A stretch of 64,000 bases of DNA from Antarcticimicrobium sediminis (GCF_004348975.1 NZ_SMFP01000012.1:62001-126000); one strand, 5' to 3'; shown: positions 17,187 through 30,438, counted from the stretch's first letter. A program made the numbers and translations. The notes: generated by a model not told the origin, from the sequence alone.

Positions 17187-17258
17187 TTGAAAACTGTTGC
17201 AACGAAATGACCAGGGGCGGTGCCGGGCCGGGCGCTGCCATTCCGGAGAGACATCGCA

Positions 17259-20108
<2,850 letters not shown>

Positions 20109-20136
20109 ACGCGCGCGCGGCAGGTTGGAAACGATA

Positions 20137-20164
20137 GGGGCGGGCCTTTGGGTCCGCCCTTTTT
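20137..20164 (+). terminator. Rho-independent terminator after gcvP
   Basis: GGGCGG (20138-20143) pairs with CCGCCC (20154-20159), followed by a run of T. It lies 29 bp after the gcvP stop. Confidence 0.85.
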
Positions 20165-20395
20165 GCTTCCGCATCTGATTCCGCTTGCGCGCTTGTTTTG
20201 CTTGGCGAAATAGCCTTTCGCAAATACCTGCTGCTTGAACGCTGCGCTCTTGATCGGAAAAATCCAGCGATTTTCGCGTTCTGACGGGTGGTGACGTTCC
20301 GTCAGGGCGCTAGACATTCGCCCATTCCCTGCGCAGTCTTGCCGCGACAGATTGGGACCGTGCGCGATGCCGGTCGGACGGGAGGGAGAGCCTAG

Positions 20396-21631
20396 ATGAA
20401 CATGTCATTTACCATTCGCGAGGAGAACGCGAAACTGCTGGAGCGGGTCCGCGACATGGTCCGCAACGAGATCATGCCGTTGGAGGCGGAATACCAGCAG
20501 GAGATCGGCAAGGGTGACCGCTGGCAATATACTGAACGTCAGGCCGAGATCCTTGAAGGGCTCAAGGCCAAGGCAAAGGCGCAGGGGCTGTGGAATTTCT
20601 GGCTTACCGACAGCGACAAGGGCTTTGGCCTGACCACGGTTGAATACGCCCATTTTGCTGAAGAGATGGGCAAGACCCCGCTGGGGGCCGAGGTGTTCAA
20701 CTGTGCCGCCCCCGACACCGGCAATATGGAGGTGTTCGAACGCTACGGCACCGAGGCGATGAAGGACGAGTGGCTGAAACCGCTGCTGGAGGGCGAGATC
20801 CGCTCGGCTTATCTGATGACCGAACCGGATGTCGCCAGCTCGGACGCCACCAATGTCGCCATGTCCTGCGTGCGCGACGGCGATGACTATGTGCTGAACG
20901 GTGAAAAATGGTGGTCCTCGGGCGCCGGCGATCCGCGCTGCAAGGTCTATATCACCATGGTGAAGACCGGCGGCGAAGAGATGCCAAAGCACCAGCGCCA
21001 TTCGATGATCGTGGTGCCCGCCGCGACAACCGGTGTCGAGGTTCTGCGCGCGATGGAGGTCTATGGCCATGACGACGCGCCGCATGGGCATATGCATATC
21101 CGCTTTAGCAATGTGCGGGTTCCGGTGACGAACCTGCTGGTGGGCGAGGGCAAGGGCTTTGAAATCGCACAAGGCCGCCTCGGCCCGGGCCGCATCCACC
21201 ACTGCATGCGCGCCATCGGTCAGGCCGAGATCGCGCTTGAGCAGATGTGCAAACGCTCGCTGAACCGCGAGGCCTTTGGCAAGAAGCTGGCGCAGCTGGG
21301 CGCCAACTATGACATCATTGCCGAGTGCCGGATGGAGATCGAGATGGCGCGGCTGCTGTGCCTCAAGGCGGCATGGTACATGGATCAGGGCGATGCCCGT
21401 GCCGCCGCCCCGTGGATCAGCCAGATCAAGGTGGTGGCCCCGCGTGTCGCGCTCAAGGTGATCGACGAGGCGGTGCAGATGTTCGGCGGTGAGGGGATCA
21501 GCCAGGATACCCCGTTGGCGCAGGCCTGGACCCATGTGCGCACCCTGCGCCTTGCTGACGGGCCGGATGCGGTGCATCGCCGTCAGGTGGCGCGCACCGA
21601 ATTGAAGAAACACACGCAGGAAAAAGTCTGA
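20396..21631 (+). CDS. Acyl-CoA dehydrogenase family protein
   Basis: This 411-residue flavoprotein has the ACAD signatures [16 protein letters not shown] (flavin-binding loop), [30 protein letters not shown] and a C-terminal [19 protein letters not shown] typical of the FadE11/ACAD10-11-like branch. That branch acts on branched or medium/long acyl-CoA substrates and passes electrons to ETF. The catalytic base cannot be fixed without alignment. The gene is monocistronic: gcvP terminator upstream, strong terminator downstream. The substrate is unknown. Confidence 0.92.
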   Translation: MNMSFTIREENAKLLERVRDMVRNEIMPLEAEYQQEIGKGDRWQYTERQAEILEGLKAKAKAQGLWNFWLTDSDKGFGLTTVEYAHFAEEMGKTPLGAEVFNCAAPDTGNMEVFERYGTEAMKDEWLKPLLEGEIRSAYLMTEPDVASSDATNVAMSCVRDGDDYVLNGEKWWSSGAGDPRCKVYITMVKTGGEEMPKHQRHSMIVVPAATTGVEVLRAMEVYGHDDAPHGHMHIRFSNVRVPVTNLLVGEGKGFEIAQGRLGPGRIHHCMRAIGQAEIALEQMCKRSLNREAFGKKLAQLGANYDIIAECRMEIEMARLLCLKAAWYMDQGDARAAAPWISQIKVVAPRVALKVIDEAVQMFGGEGISQDTPLAQAWTHVRTLRLADGPDAVHRRQVARTELKKHTQEKV

Positions 21632-21659
21632 CTCGGGCAGGGTTTTGACACCATGATCG

Positions 21660-21685
21660 GGCGGCCCCTTGGGGCCGCCTTTTTT
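21660..21685 (+). terminator. Rho-independent terminator after the acyl-CoA dehydrogenase gene
   Basis: GGCGGCCCC (21660-21668) pairs with GGGGCCGCC (21671-21679), followed by six T. The stem is nearly loopless and would fray to a 4-6-nt loop. Confidence 0.9.
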
Positions 21686-21729
21686 GTCGCCCGGTTTCCG
21701 TTGCGGCAACCCCGCCAAGGTTCATCTGG

Positions 21730-21757
21730 CTGTCACATAGTTTCATCCAACTGTCAT
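21730..21757 (+). promoter_or_regulatory. Candidate Pho box upstream of ugpB
   Basis: CTGTCAC (21730-21736), a weaker TTTCATC (21741-21747) and CTGTCAT (21751-21757) recur with 10-11-bp spacing. Known Pho boxes are tandem CTGTCAT 7-mers separated by 4 bp. It sits about 120 bp before ugpB, whose family is a classic PhoB target. The assignment is by pattern only. Confidence 0.65.
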
Positions 21758-21874
21758 CTCTCCCTCCTATGACCGCGCCATGACCGCAGGACGGGATCGG
21801 TTCCCGCCTTGCCTGTTTCAATGACGGGCTTGGGGTGGGGCGCGCCCCCATTCGCCATGCCGAAGGAGAACGAG

Positions 21875-23188
21875 ATGACCTTCAAGACCATTCTGACGGC
21901 CACGACGGCCCTCGCCATTGCCGCCCCGGCCTTTGCGGCCGACAAGGCCCAGGTTCAGTTCTGGCACGCCATGGGCGGCGAGTTGGGCACGATCGTCGAC
22001 AAGTTCGCGACCGACTACAATGCAGGCTCCGAAACCTGCCAGATCAACGCCATCTACAAAGGCAACTACACCGAGAACATGACCGCCGCGATCGCCGCCT
22101 TTCGCGCGGGCGAGCAGCCGCACGTCGTGCAGGTGTTCGAAGTGGGCACCGCCACCATGATGGCTGCCGAGGACAAGGGCGCGGTCTATCCGGTCTACAA
22201 GCTGATGCAGGATGCCGGCGTCGATTTCGACCAATCCGCCTATCTGCCCGCCGTGATCTCCTATTACACCGACACCGACGACAACCTGCTGTCGCTGCCG
22301 TTCAACAGCTCGACCCCGGTCATGTGGTACAACAAGACCGCACTGGATGCCGCTGGCGTCGCCGTGCCAACCACTTGGGACGAGGTCGAAGCCGCCGCCC
22401 GCGCGCTGAAAGCCAACGGGGTTGAAAAGCCGTTCTCGATGGGCTGGCAGTCCTGGACCCAGATCGAAAACTTCTCGGCTTGGCACAACATCCCGATGGC
22501 GAGCGAAGAAAACGGCTTTGCCTCGCTCAAGACCGAGTTCACCTTCAACAACGACGCCGTGGTCAACCACATCCAGCGGATTGCCGACATGGGCAAAGAG
22601 GGCCTGTTCGGCTATGGCGGCCGTCGCGGTGACTCGCGCGGGATGTTCGTCAACGGCGAAACCGCGCTGTGGATCAACTCTTCGGGCTATTACGGCGGCT
22701 TCAAGACCGACATCAAGGATTTCGAGTTCGGCCAGACCATGCTGCCGCTGGAAACCTCTGTCGCCGACGCGCCGCAGAACTCGATCATCGGGGGCGCGAC
22801 CCTGTGGGTGCTGAACGGCCACCAAAGCGACGAATACAAATGCGTCGCCGAGTTCTTCCAGTACCTGTCGCAGCCGGAACAACAGGCGTTCTGGCATCAG
22901 AACACCGGCTATGTTCCGATCACCACTGCCGCCTATGAGCTGTCGAAAGAGCAAGGGTTCTATGAGACTGATCCCGGCACCGACACCGCGATCAAGCAGC
23001 TGTCGCTGAACGCACCGACCCCGAATTCCAAGGGCATCCGGTTTGGCAACTTCGTGCAGGCGCGCGACGTGATCAACGAAGAGCTGGAGGCCGTCTGGGC
23101 GGGCGACAAGACCGCGCGCGAGGCGCTGGATGCGGCCGTCAAACGCGGCAACGCCTTGCTGCGCAAGTTCGAAGACGCCAACTCCTGA
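21875..23188 (+). CDS. ugpB: sn-Glycerol-3-phosphate ABC transporter, substrate-binding protein
   Basis: A 437-residue periplasmic binding protein with signal peptide MTFKTILTATTALAIAAPAFA and cleavage after AFA. The mature sequence starts ADKAQVQFWHAMGG, matching UgpB (FWHxMGG), and shares SLPFNSSTPVMWYNK and LWINSSGYY with that family. It captures glycerol 3-phosphate or glycerophosphodiesters for import as a phosphorus and carbon source. ATG 21875 is preceded by AAGGAG. It is the first gene of ugpBAEC, and the Pho-box-like repeats upstream predict induction by phosphate starvation. Confidence 0.94.
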   Translation: MTFKTILTATTALAIAAPAFAADKAQVQFWHAMGGELGTIVDKFATDYNAGSETCQINAIYKGNYTENMTAAIAAFRAGEQPHVVQVFEVGTATMMAAEDKGAVYPVYKLMQDAGVDFDQSAYLPAVISYYTDTDDNLLSLPFNSSTPVMWYNKTALDAAGVAVPTTWDEVEAAARALKANGVEKPFSMGWQSWTQIENFSAWHNIPMASEENGFASLKTEFTFNNDAVVNHIQRIADMGKEGLFGYGGRRGDSRGMFVNGETALWINSSGYYGGFKTDIKDFEFGQTMLPLETSVADAPQNSIIGGATLWVLNGHQSDEYKCVAEFFQYLSQPEQQAFWHQNTGYVPITTAAYELSKEQGFYETDPGTDTAIKQLSLNAPTPNSKGIRFGNFVQARDVINEELEAVWAGDKTAREALDAAVKRGNALLRKFEDANS

Positions 23189-23247
23189 CATCAGAAACGA
23201 CGCGGGCGGCCCGGATCGGGTCGCCCCTGTCTTTAACGGCCTGACCC

Positions 23248-24129
23248 ATGCAGAAACGTGTTATCTTTCGCTCCAAGTCGCTGCCCTATCTGCTGGTTCT
23301 GCCGCAGATCGTGATCACCTTGGTATTCTTCTTCTGGCCCTCCTATCAGGCGCTGGAAAGCTCGTTCTTCATCGAAGACGCTTTCGGCTTTTCGCGAGAA
23401 TGGGTTGGGTTGCGCAATTATGCCGAGCTGTTCGCCGATCCCGGATACCTGAGATCCTTCCGCACCACGCTGATCTTTGGCCTGTCGGTGGCGGCGCTGG
23501 CGCTGGGAATGTCGCTGGGGCTGGCGGTGGCGGCGAACCGGGTGCTGCGCGCGGCGCAGGTCTATCGCACCTTGTTGATCTGGCCCTATGCCGTGGCCCC
23601 CGCGCTGGCCGGGGTGATCTGGTATTTCCTGATGAACCCCTCGATGGGCATCGTCGCCTATTGGCTCGAAGGACTGGGGGTGGAGTGGAACCACTATGTC
23701 AACGGCGATCAGGCGCTGCTTCTGGTGGTGGTTGCCGCCGCCTGGAAACAGGTCAGCTACAACTTCCTGTTCTTCCTCGCCGGTCTGCAAAGCATCCCGA
23801 AATCCCTGATCGAGGCCGCCGCCATCGACCGCGCCGGCCCGATCCGCCGGTTCTGGACGATCACGCTGCCGTTGCTGTCGCCGACGACGTTTTTCCTGCT
23901 GGTGGTCAACCTCGTCTATGCCTTCTTCGACACCTTCGCGCTGATCCATGCCACCACCGAAGGCGGCCCGGCGGACGCCACCTCGGTTCTGGTGTTCCGG
24001 GTTTATAACACCGGCTTCATCGGGCAGGACTATGGCTCCAGCGCGGCGCAGTCGGTGATCCTGATGGCGCTGGTGATGGGGATGACCTTCATCCAGTTCC
24101 GCTATGTCGAGCGTAAGGTGAATTACTGA
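23248..24129 (+). CDS. ugpA: Glycerol-3-phosphate ABC transporter permease UgpA
   Basis: A 293-residue inner-membrane permease with six transmembrane helices, of the MalF-like/CUT1 class. The EAA loop is seen as [20 protein letters not shown] (positions of about 188-207), where ATPase coupling occurs. It starts 59 bp after ugpB and its stop shares one base with the ugpE start (TGATG). It pairs with UgpE to form the channel. Confidence 0.95.
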   Translation: MQKRVIFRSKSLPYLLVLPQIVITLVFFFWPSYQALESSFFIEDAFGFSREWVGLRNYAELFADPGYLRSFRTTLIFGLSVAALALGMSLGLAVAANRVLRAAQVYRTLLIWPYAVAPALAGVIWYFLMNPSMGIVAYWLEGLGVEWNHYVNGDQALLLVVVAAAWKQVSYNFLFFLAGLQSIPKSLIEAAAIDRAGPIRRFWTITLPLLSPTTFFLLVVNLVYAFFDTFALIHATTEGGPADATSVLVFRVYNTGFIGQDYGSSAAQSVILMALVMGMTFIQFRYVERKVNY

Positions 24130-24977
24130 TGGTCGAGAACCGCCCCATCCTGAACTTTGTCACCCATGCGGTGCTGATCCTTGGCGTGCTGTTCCTGTGC
24201 TTTCCGGTCTGGATGGCGCTGGTCGCCTCCACCCATGGCCCCGACGCGCTGTCGAAATCGCCGATCCCACTGTGGTTTGGCGGTCAGGGCTGGGACAATT
24301 ACACCCAGCTTCTGTCCGCCGGCCTACCGGCAGCGGGCGGTGTGCCAATCGGGATGATGATGTTGAACAGCCTGATCATGGCGCTGGTCATCACCTTCGG
24401 AAAGATCGCGATCTCGATCATCTCGGCCTATGCGATCGTCTATTTCCGGTTTCCCTTCCGCATGGCGTTCTTCTGGATGATCTTCCTCACCCTGATGCTG
24501 CCGGTCGAGGTGCGCATTCTGCCGACCTTTGACGTGGTGACCAAACTGGGAATGCTCAATACCTATGCCGGGCTGACGATCCCGCTGATCGCCTCGGCGA
24601 CGGCGACCTTCCTGTTCCGGCAGTTCTTCCTGACCATCCCCGATGAATTGGTCGAGGCCGCCCGCATCGACCGCGCCGGCCCGGTCCGGTTCTTCATCGA
24701 CATCCTGCTGCCGATGAGCCGAACCAATATCGCGGCGCTGTTCATCATTCTCTTTATCTATGGCTGGAACCAATACCTTTGGCCGTTGTTGGTGACCACG
24801 GACGAGGCGCTCTACACCGTGGTCATGGGCATCCAACGGATGGTCAACTCGGGCGAGTCGCTGCCGGTGTGGCACTTCGTCATGGGCACCGCCGTGCTGG
24901 GGATGATCCCGCCGGTCGTGGTCGTGGTGGCGATGCAGAAACTCTTTGTCAAAGGCCTGGTCGAAAGCGAGAAATAA
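24129..24977 (+). CDS. ugpE: Glycerol-3-phosphate ABC transporter permease UgpE
   Basis: This 282-residue MalG-like permease has six predicted transmembrane helices. The EAA motif is in ELVEAARIDRAGPVRFFIDI. RILPTFDVVTKLGMLNTYAG is the typical region before helix 3 of CUT1 permeases. It overlaps ugpA by one base and is followed 4 bp later by ugpC, so the four genes form a single transcription unit. Confidence 0.95.
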   Translation: MVENRPILNFVTHAVLILGVLFLCFPVWMALVASTHGPDALSKSPIPLWFGGQGWDNYTQLLSAGLPAAGGVPIGMMMLNSLIMALVITFGKIAISIISAYAIVYFRFPFRMAFFWMIFLTLMLPVEVRILPTFDVVTKLGMLNTYAGLTIPLIASATATFLFRQFFLTIPDELVEAARIDRAGPVRFFIDILLPMSRTNIAALFIILFIYGWNQYLWPLLVTTDEALYTVVMGIQRMVNSGESLPVWHFVMGTAVLGMIPPVVVVVAMQKLFVKGLVESEK

Positions 24978-24981
24978 CAAC

Positions 24982-26073
24982 ATGGCGACCCTGAATCTGA
25001 ATGCACTTGGCAAGACCTATCCCGGCGGCGTGACGGCCGCATCGGATGTCAGCGCCGAAATATCGGACGGCGAATTCGTCGTGCTGGTCGGCCCCTCGGG
25101 CTGTGGAAAATCCACCATCCTGCGCATGATCGCCGGGTTGGAGACGATCACCACCGGCCAGCTCGACATCGACGGCTCCCGTGTCAACGACCGCGAACCG
25201 GGCGAGCGTGACATCGCCATGGTGTTCCAGAACTACGCGCTTTACCCGCATATGAGCGTGCGTAAGAACATGGAATACGGGCTGAAAAACGAGGGGCTGC
25301 CCAAGGCGCAGATCGCCGAGCGCATCAGCGAGGCCGCGCGCACGCTGCGGCTTGAGGGTTATCTTGATCGCAAGCCGCGCCAGCTTTCGGGCGGTCAGCG
25401 CCAACGCGTCGCGATGGGCCGCGCCATCGTGCGTCAGCCCAAGGTGTTCCTGTTCGACGAGCCGCTCTCGAACCTTGACGCCAAACTGCGCACGGAACTG
25501 CGCGCCGAGCTCAAGGCGCTGCATCACCGGCTTGGCGCCACCTTCATCTATGTCACCCACGATCAGGTCGAAGCGATGAGCCTCGCGGATCGGATCATCA
25601 TCATGAACGCCGGTCGGGTCGAGCAGATCGGCACCCCGATGGATCTGTATCTGCGCCCGGCGACCCGTTTCGTGGCCGAGTTCATCGGCAGCCCCTCGAT
25701 GAACATGCTTGAGGGGCGGATCGGCGCGGATCGCGCCAGTCTGAGCTTTGACTCCGCGCCGCCGTTGTCCTTGCGGGGGGATCTGCCGGGGGTGGAAGGC
25801 CAGCGCATCGCACTGGGGGTGCGGCCGGAACATCTGGACCTTGCAGGCGACAGCGCCGGGCGGATCGACCTCTCGGTCCGGTTCGTCGAACAGCTTGGGG
25901 CCGACACGGTCGTGCATGGCGCCGTGTCGGGCGCCGAGGTGCCGCTTGCGGTGCGGCTTGCCGGGGTGCAACGGCACGAGACGGGCACGGTGCTGCCGCT
26001 CAGCTATGCGCCCGGGAACCTGCACCTGTTCGATGCGGACAGTGGGCGGCGGCTGGAGGTGGAGGCGGGGTAG
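24982..26073 (+). CDS. ugpC: Glycerol-3-phosphate ABC transporter ATP-binding protein UgpC
   Basis: A 363-residue ATPase of the MalK/UgpC type. It contains Walker A GPSGCGKST, Q-loop FQNYALYPHMSV, signature LSGGQRQRVAMGRA, Walker B VFLFDEPLSNLDA and switch His in VTHDQVEAM. The C-terminal OB-type regulatory domain (from about residue 240) has GVRPEHLDL. It powers UgpAE. ATG 24982 is 4 bp after ugpE. A small hairpin, AGAGCGT (26072-26078) with ACGCTCT (26083-26089), begins in the stop codon. Confidence 0.95.
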   Translation: MATLNLNALGKTYPGGVTAASDVSAEISDGEFVVLVGPSGCGKSTILRMIAGLETITTGQLDIDGSRVNDREPGERDIAMVFQNYALYPHMSVRKNMEYGLKNEGLPKAQIAERISEAARTLRLEGYLDRKPRQLSGGQRQRVAMGRAIVRQPKVFLFDEPLSNLDAKLRTELRAELKALHHRLGATFIYVTHDQVEAMSLADRIIIMNAGRVEQIGTPMDLYLRPATRFVAEFIGSPSMNMLEGRIGADRASLSFDSAPPLSLRGDLPGVEGQRIALGVRPEHLDLAGDSAGRIDLSVRFVEQLGADTVVHGAVSGAEVPLAVRLAGVQRHETGTVLPLSYAPGNLHLFDADSGRRLEVEAG

Positions 26074-26340
26074 AGCGTCCAAACGCTCTGATCGGATTAA
26101 ATCGCGGTCGGAGCAGATCACGGTTTTGCCCGAACAGCGCCAAAGGCGCCGGGCGAGCGCCTGCCCGGTCCGGCGGGCTGGCGCTTTGGAAATGGGGTGC
26201 TCCGGTCATGTCGGGGAGGGGTTTGGCTGGGATAAAGCGCGCCGCCCGTCTGTTGCACGCGCCATCCCCCGGGCAGGCACTTGCCCGGCGCGGGGTGCGC
26301 CAAGGGGCAGGCCCTTCAGGGATTGCAGCCGGCCTCGCGC

Positions 26341-26880
26341 CTAGTCGCCGTCGAAGGAACACAGCGCATGCACGTCCATGCCCAGCCCTTCCAGAACCTT
26401 GCGCCCGCCCAGATCGGGCAGGTCGATCACAAAGGCGCAGCTGACGATATCGCCGCCCAGCCGCTCGATCAGCTTGATGCCCGCCGCGCAGGTGCCGCCG
26501 GTGGCCAGCAGGTCATCGACAACAAGGATCTTTTCCCCTGGCGCGATGGCATCATCGTGGATCTCGACAATCGCCTCGCCATATTCCAGCGTGTACTCTT
26601 CGCTGATCGTGGTGCCGGGCAGCTTGCCCTTCTTGCGGATCGGCACGAACCCGACGCTGAGCTGGTGCGCAATCGCCCCGCCCAGAATGAACCCGCGTGC
26701 CTCAAGCCCGACCACCTTGTCGATACGCTCGCCGGCATAGGGGTGCAGCATCTGGTCAATCGCCATGCGGAATCCGCGCGGGTCGGCAAAAAGCGTGGTC
26801 ACATCGCGAAACATGATCCCCTCATGCGGGAAATCCACGATGGTGCGGATATAGTCCTTGACGGAAGTCGGTTTGGCCAT
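26341..26880 (-). CDS. apt: Adenine phosphoribosyltransferase
   Basis: A 179-residue type I PRTase. The PRPP-binding motif [17 protein letters not shown] and the upstream [18 protein letters not shown] identify Apt. [15 protein letters not shown] is the family N-terminal signature (FPxPGIxFRDITPLL). The enzyme converts adenine and PRPP to AMP. The downstream partner in salvage is logical: mtnP, 142 bp upstream on the same strand, releases adenine from methylthioadenosine. ATG 26880 gives the standard length; the longer upstream frame is not homologous. Confidence 0.96.
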   Translation of the reverse strand: MAKPTSVKDYIRTIVDFPHEGIMFRDVTTLFADPRGFRMAIDQMLHPYAGERIDKVVGLEARGFILGGAIAHQLSVGFVPIRKKGKLPGTTISEEYTLEYGEAIVEIHDDAIAPGEKILVVDDLLATGGTCAAGIKLIERLGGDIVSCAFVIDLPDLGGRKVLEGLGMDVHALCSFDGD

Positions 26881-27021
26881 TGCGCGGCTCCGGTTGTTCT
26901 CAACGCGACGGGTTTGGCCGATGCGGCCCGCGCATGCAAGGGGCGGGGCCGTTATCATGGCGGGGCCGCTGTCATCGCTTTCGCGGCCCTATGGAAAGCG
27001 CACCTTTGGGAAGTGCATGCC

Positions 27022-27897
27022 TCAGCCCAGCACCCGGCCCGCCACCGCATCCAGCTTGGCCACCAGATCCGCGTCGCGTTTTTCCGGCGCGGTCATGACG
27101 GCAAACTCCAGCGCGTGATCGCAGCCCTGCGGGCAGGGCGCGCGCTCGGCCCCCAGCAGGGCGGGCAGGCGGCGCACCTTTTCGCGGCCCTTTTCGGCAT
27201 TGCCGGTCAGCGTGGCGATGATCTGCGTCACATCGACCTCGCCATGGTCGGGGTGCCAGCTGTCGTAATCGGTGATCATGGCGACAGAGGCATAGCAAAG
27301 CTCGGCCTCGCGGGCGAGTTTGGCCTCGGGCATGTTGGTCATGCCGATCACATCGGCGCCCCATTGATCGCGATACATCTTGGATTCTGCCAGCGATGAG
27401 AATTGCGGCCCCTCCATCGCCAGATAGGTGCCGCCGCGATGCACGGTGATGCCAGCCGCCTTTGCCGCCGCCTCACAGGCATCGCCGAGCCGCGAACAGG
27501 TCGGGTGCGCCATGCTCACATGCGCCACGCAACCGGTGCCGAAAAAGCTTTTGTCGCGGGCGAAGGTGCGGTCGATGAACTGATCGACGATGACGAAATC
27601 GCCCGGCGCCAGCTCTTCGCGGAACGAGCCGCAGGCGCTGATGCTGATCACATCCGTCACCCCAAGCCGTTTCAGCGCGTCGATATTGGCGCGGTAGGGC
27701 ACATCGGTGGGGCTGAGATAATGCCCGCGCCCGTGACGCGGCAAAAACGCCAGTTCGACACCATCGAGCCGCCCGGTCAGGATCTCGTCCGAGGGGGCGC
27801 CCCAGGGGCTGTCCACCGTGACCCAACGGGCATCCTCCAGCCCTTCGATCTCGTAAATGCCCGATCCGCCGATAATGCCGATTTTGGTCTGTGCCAT
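27022..27897 (-). CDS. mtnP: S-methyl-5'-thioadenosine phosphorylase
   Basis: A 291-residue purine nucleoside phosphorylase-family enzyme. GIIGGSGIYEIEGL is the phosphate-binding N-terminus, and FLPRHGRGHYLSPTDVPYRAN, SACGSFREEL, YLAMEGPQFSSLAESKMYR and ADVIGMTNMPEAKLAREAEL are characteristic of MTAP. It phosphorolyses methylthioadenosine to adenine plus methylthioribose 1-phosphate. The adenine is the substrate of Apt, encoded just downstream, so the two genes form a short salvage route. Confidence 0.95.
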   Translation of the reverse strand: MAQTKIGIIGGSGIYEIEGLEDARWVTVDSPWGAPSDEILTGRLDGVELAFLPRHGRGHYLSPTDVPYRANIDALKRLGVTDVISISACGSFREELAPGDFVIVDQFIDRTFARDKSFFGTGCVAHVSMAHPTCSRLGDACEAAAKAAGITVHRGGTYLAMEGPQFSSLAESKMYRDQWGADVIGMTNMPEAKLAREAELCYASVAMITDYDSWHPDHGEVDVTQIIATLTGNAEKGREKVRRLPALLGAERAPCPQGCDHALEFAVMTAPEKRDADLVAKLDAVAGRVLG

Positions 27898-28113
27898 GCT
27901 GCTTGCCCCAACGCTTTTTCTTGGCCGAGATTACCCGGGGGCGAGCGGGATGCAACCGGACGCCGCCTCGCTTACCCAAGGACACCGTGCATATTTTGTC
28001 GGGTCCGGTATGATCTGGGTGCATAGCGACCTTCCGCTGGGTGCGGTGGCAACCGCGGGCGGAACCGGGTACACGCTGCGTTTTAGCGAACAGATCATCA
28101 CAGGACCCCCTAT

Positions 28114-29742
28114 ATGAAACGCGCCATTATGGCCTCCTTCGCCAATCGTCTTGCCATTCCCGACCTGCGCTGGATGCCCGATGAGGGATTCAGTCTGGGG
28201 CGGATCCGAATCGAGCTGTTGTCGGGGTTGACCGTGGCGCTGGCGCTGGTGCCCGAGGCGGTGGCCTTTGCCTTTGTCGCCGGCGTGAACCCCTTGGTGG
28301 GGCTTTATGCGGCGTTTCTGGTTGGCCTGATCACCGCGCTGATCGGCGGTCGGCCGGGTATGATTTCGGGCGCGACAGGGGCGCTGGCGGTGGTCATGGT
28401 GGCGCTGGTGGCGCAGCACGGGGTGGAATACCTGTTTGCAACCGTCGTTCTGATGGGGCTGATCCAGGTGCTGGCCGGGGTCATGCAATGGGGCAAATTC
28501 ATCCGTCTGGTGCCGCATCCGGTGATGCTGGGCTTCGTCAACGGCTTGGCGATCGTGATCTTTCTGGCGCAGATGGGCCAGTTCAAGGTGCCCGGCAGCA
28601 TGACCAACACCGGCCACGGCGTGTCGGGGGGCGAATGGCTGTCGGGCCTGCCGCTGTACACCATGCTGGGGCTGGTGGGGCTGACCATGGCGGTGATCTG
28701 GGTGATGCCGCGGATCACGCGGATCGTACCGGCACCGCTGGCCGGGATCGCGGTGGTCGCGGCGCTGGTGATCGGGTTTGGGCTGGATGTGCCCCGGGTC
28801 GGGGATCTGGCCTCGATCAAGGGCGGGCTGCCGCAGTTCCACATTCCCATGGTCCCGCTGAGCTGGGAGATGCTGCAGATCATCCTGCCCTATTCGGTGA
28901 TCCTTGCCGCCATCGGCCTGATCGAAAGCCTGCTGACCCTGAACCTTGTCGGCGAGATGACCGGCAAGCGCGGCGGCGCCAGTCAGGAATGCATCGCCCA
29001 GGGGCTTGCCAATACCGTGACCGGATTCTTTGGCGGCATGGGCGGCTGTGCCATGATCGGGCAGTCGATGATCAACGTGAAATCGGGCGGGCGCACCCGC
29101 ATCGCCGGGATTGCCGCAGCGCTGTTCCTGCTGATCTTCATCCTGTTCGCCGCACCGCTGATCGAACAGATCCCGCTGGCCGCGCTGGTCGGCGTGATGT
29201 TCATGGTGGTGATCGGCACCTTCGCGTGGAACTCGCTCACCATCCTGCGCAAGGTGCCGCTGACCGATGCCTTCGTGATCCTGCTGGTCACCGTGGTCAC
29301 GGTGATGGAGGATCTGGCGGTCGCCGTGGTCGTCGGCGTGATCGTCTCGGCGCTGGCCTATGCCTGGAACAACGCGCGGCGCATCCACGGCAAGACTTAC
29401 CTCACCCCCGAAGGCGCCAAGGTCTATCAGGTGCAAGGCCCGCTGTTCTTTGGCTCGGCCGAGGGGTTCTCCGAGATGTTCGACCCCAAGAATGACCCCT
29501 CTGTCGTGATCGTCGATTTTGCCGACAGCCGGGTGGTCGATCAATCCGCCCTGCAGGCGATCGAAGCGGTGGCCGCGAAATACGAGGCCGAGGGCAAGCA
29601 TATCCAGTTGCGCCATCTCAGCCGAGATTGCCACCGGCTGCTGAACAAGGCGGGGCATCTGATGGTCGACAGCGATGATGATCCCGATTACGCGCTGGCG
29701 GTGAACTATTCCGTCAAGACTGGGATCCTCGGCGGCCATTAG
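28114..29742 (+). CDS. SulP-family anion transporter with STAS domain
   Basis: A 542-residue inner-membrane transporter with 10-14 hydrophobic segments. SGLTVALALVPEAVAFAFVAGVNPLVGLYAAF is the SulP signature (first helices); GATGALAVVMVALV follows. A cytosolic STAS domain occupies about the last 110 residues (VYQVQGPLFFGSAEGF, then VIVDFADSRVVDQSALQAI). SulP members carry sulfate, bicarbonate or dicarboxylates. The substrate is not evident, as no sulfate or carbon-fixation genes are adjacent. AGGA precedes the ATG. Confidence 0.92.
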   Translation: MKRAIMASFANRLAIPDLRWMPDEGFSLGRIRIELLSGLTVALALVPEAVAFAFVAGVNPLVGLYAAFLVGLITALIGGRPGMISGATGALAVVMVALVAQHGVEYLFATVVLMGLIQVLAGVMQWGKFIRLVPHPVMLGFVNGLAIVIFLAQMGQFKVPGSMTNTGHGVSGGEWLSGLPLYTMLGLVGLTMAVIWVMPRITRIVPAPLAGIAVVAALVIGFGLDVPRVGDLASIKGGLPQFHIPMVPLSWEMLQIILPYSVILAAIGLIESLLTLNLVGEMTGKRGGASQECIAQGLANTVTGFFGGMGGCAMIGQSMINVKSGGRTRIAGIAAALFLLIFILFAAPLIEQIPLAALVGVMFMVVIGTFAWNSLTILRKVPLTDAFVILLVTVVTVMEDLAVAVVVGVIVSALAYAWNNARRIHGKTYLTPEGAKVYQVQGPLFFGSAEGFSEMFDPKNDPSVVIVDFADSRVVDQSALQAIEAVAAKYEAEGKHIQLRHLSRDCHRLLNKAGHLMVDSDDDPDYALAVNYSVKTGILGGH

Positions 29743-29832
29743 GGCCGCCGCTGGTCGCAATCTCCTGCCGCCTGCGCCGCGCGTGGCCCGGTCTGCGGCG
29801 GGGATGGGCCGCCAGACCGGGAACGCTCTGCC

Positions 29833-30438
29833 TCAGTCGTCGGGGCGGGTCATCTCGAACAACTCGGTCACATGGCTGTAATCGCGATAGCCCAGCCGCG
29901 CCAGCGGTTGAAACGACAACACATCTAACCGCCCGTCCTTGATGCAATCCTCGCGCAGATGCACGCCGACGACCTCGCCCAGAACCAGAAAGTTGTCCTG
30001 CCCCAGCAGCGGCACGATCTGGGTCAACCGGCACTCCAGCGCGGCGGGGGCATGGGCGATGCGCGGGCAGTCGATGGTCGCGCACTCTGCAGCCTCCAGC
30101 CCGGCATGGGCAAATTCATCCACCTCCTTGGGCAGGGCGGCGGAACTGGCATTCATCGCGTCGCGCATGGCGTATTCGGCCACGTTCACGCAAAAGACGC
30201 CGGTGGTGCGGATATTGCTGACGCTGTCCTTGGACTCGACCTGATCGGATTTGCCCGAGGTGCTGGCAAACATCACCTGTGGCGGGGTATAGGCCACGCC
30301 GTTGAAAAACGAATAGGGCGCCAGATTGTTGACCCCTGCGGTGTCGCGGGTCGAGATCCAGCCGATCGGGCGCGGCGTGATGATCGCGTTGAACGGGTTG
30401 TGCGGCAGGCCGTGGCCATCCTCGGGGCGGTAGAACAT
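29833..30438 (-). CDS. Flavin reductase-like (FMN-binding) protein
   Basis: This is a 201-residue protein of the flavin reductase-like split-barrel family. Key segments are ITPRPIGWISTRD near the N-terminus, LAPYSFFNGVAYTPPQVMFAS (FMN contacts) and VLGEVVGVHL. Members bind FMN and act as reductases or as isomer-like oxidoreductases. GAGGAAAGAG precedes ATG 30438. It is divergent from the GNAT gene, leaving 97 bp for both promoters. Confidence 0.9.
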   Translation of the reverse strand: MFYRPEDGHGLPHNPFNAIITPRPIGWISTRDTAGVNNLAPYSFFNGVAYTPPQVMFASTSGKSDQVESKDSVSNIRTTGVFCVNVAEYAMRDAMNASSAALPKEVDEFAHAGLEAAECATIDCPRIAHAPAALECRLTQIVPLLGQDNFLVLGEVVGVHLREDCIKDGRLDVLSFQPLARLGYRDYSHVTELFEMTRPDD

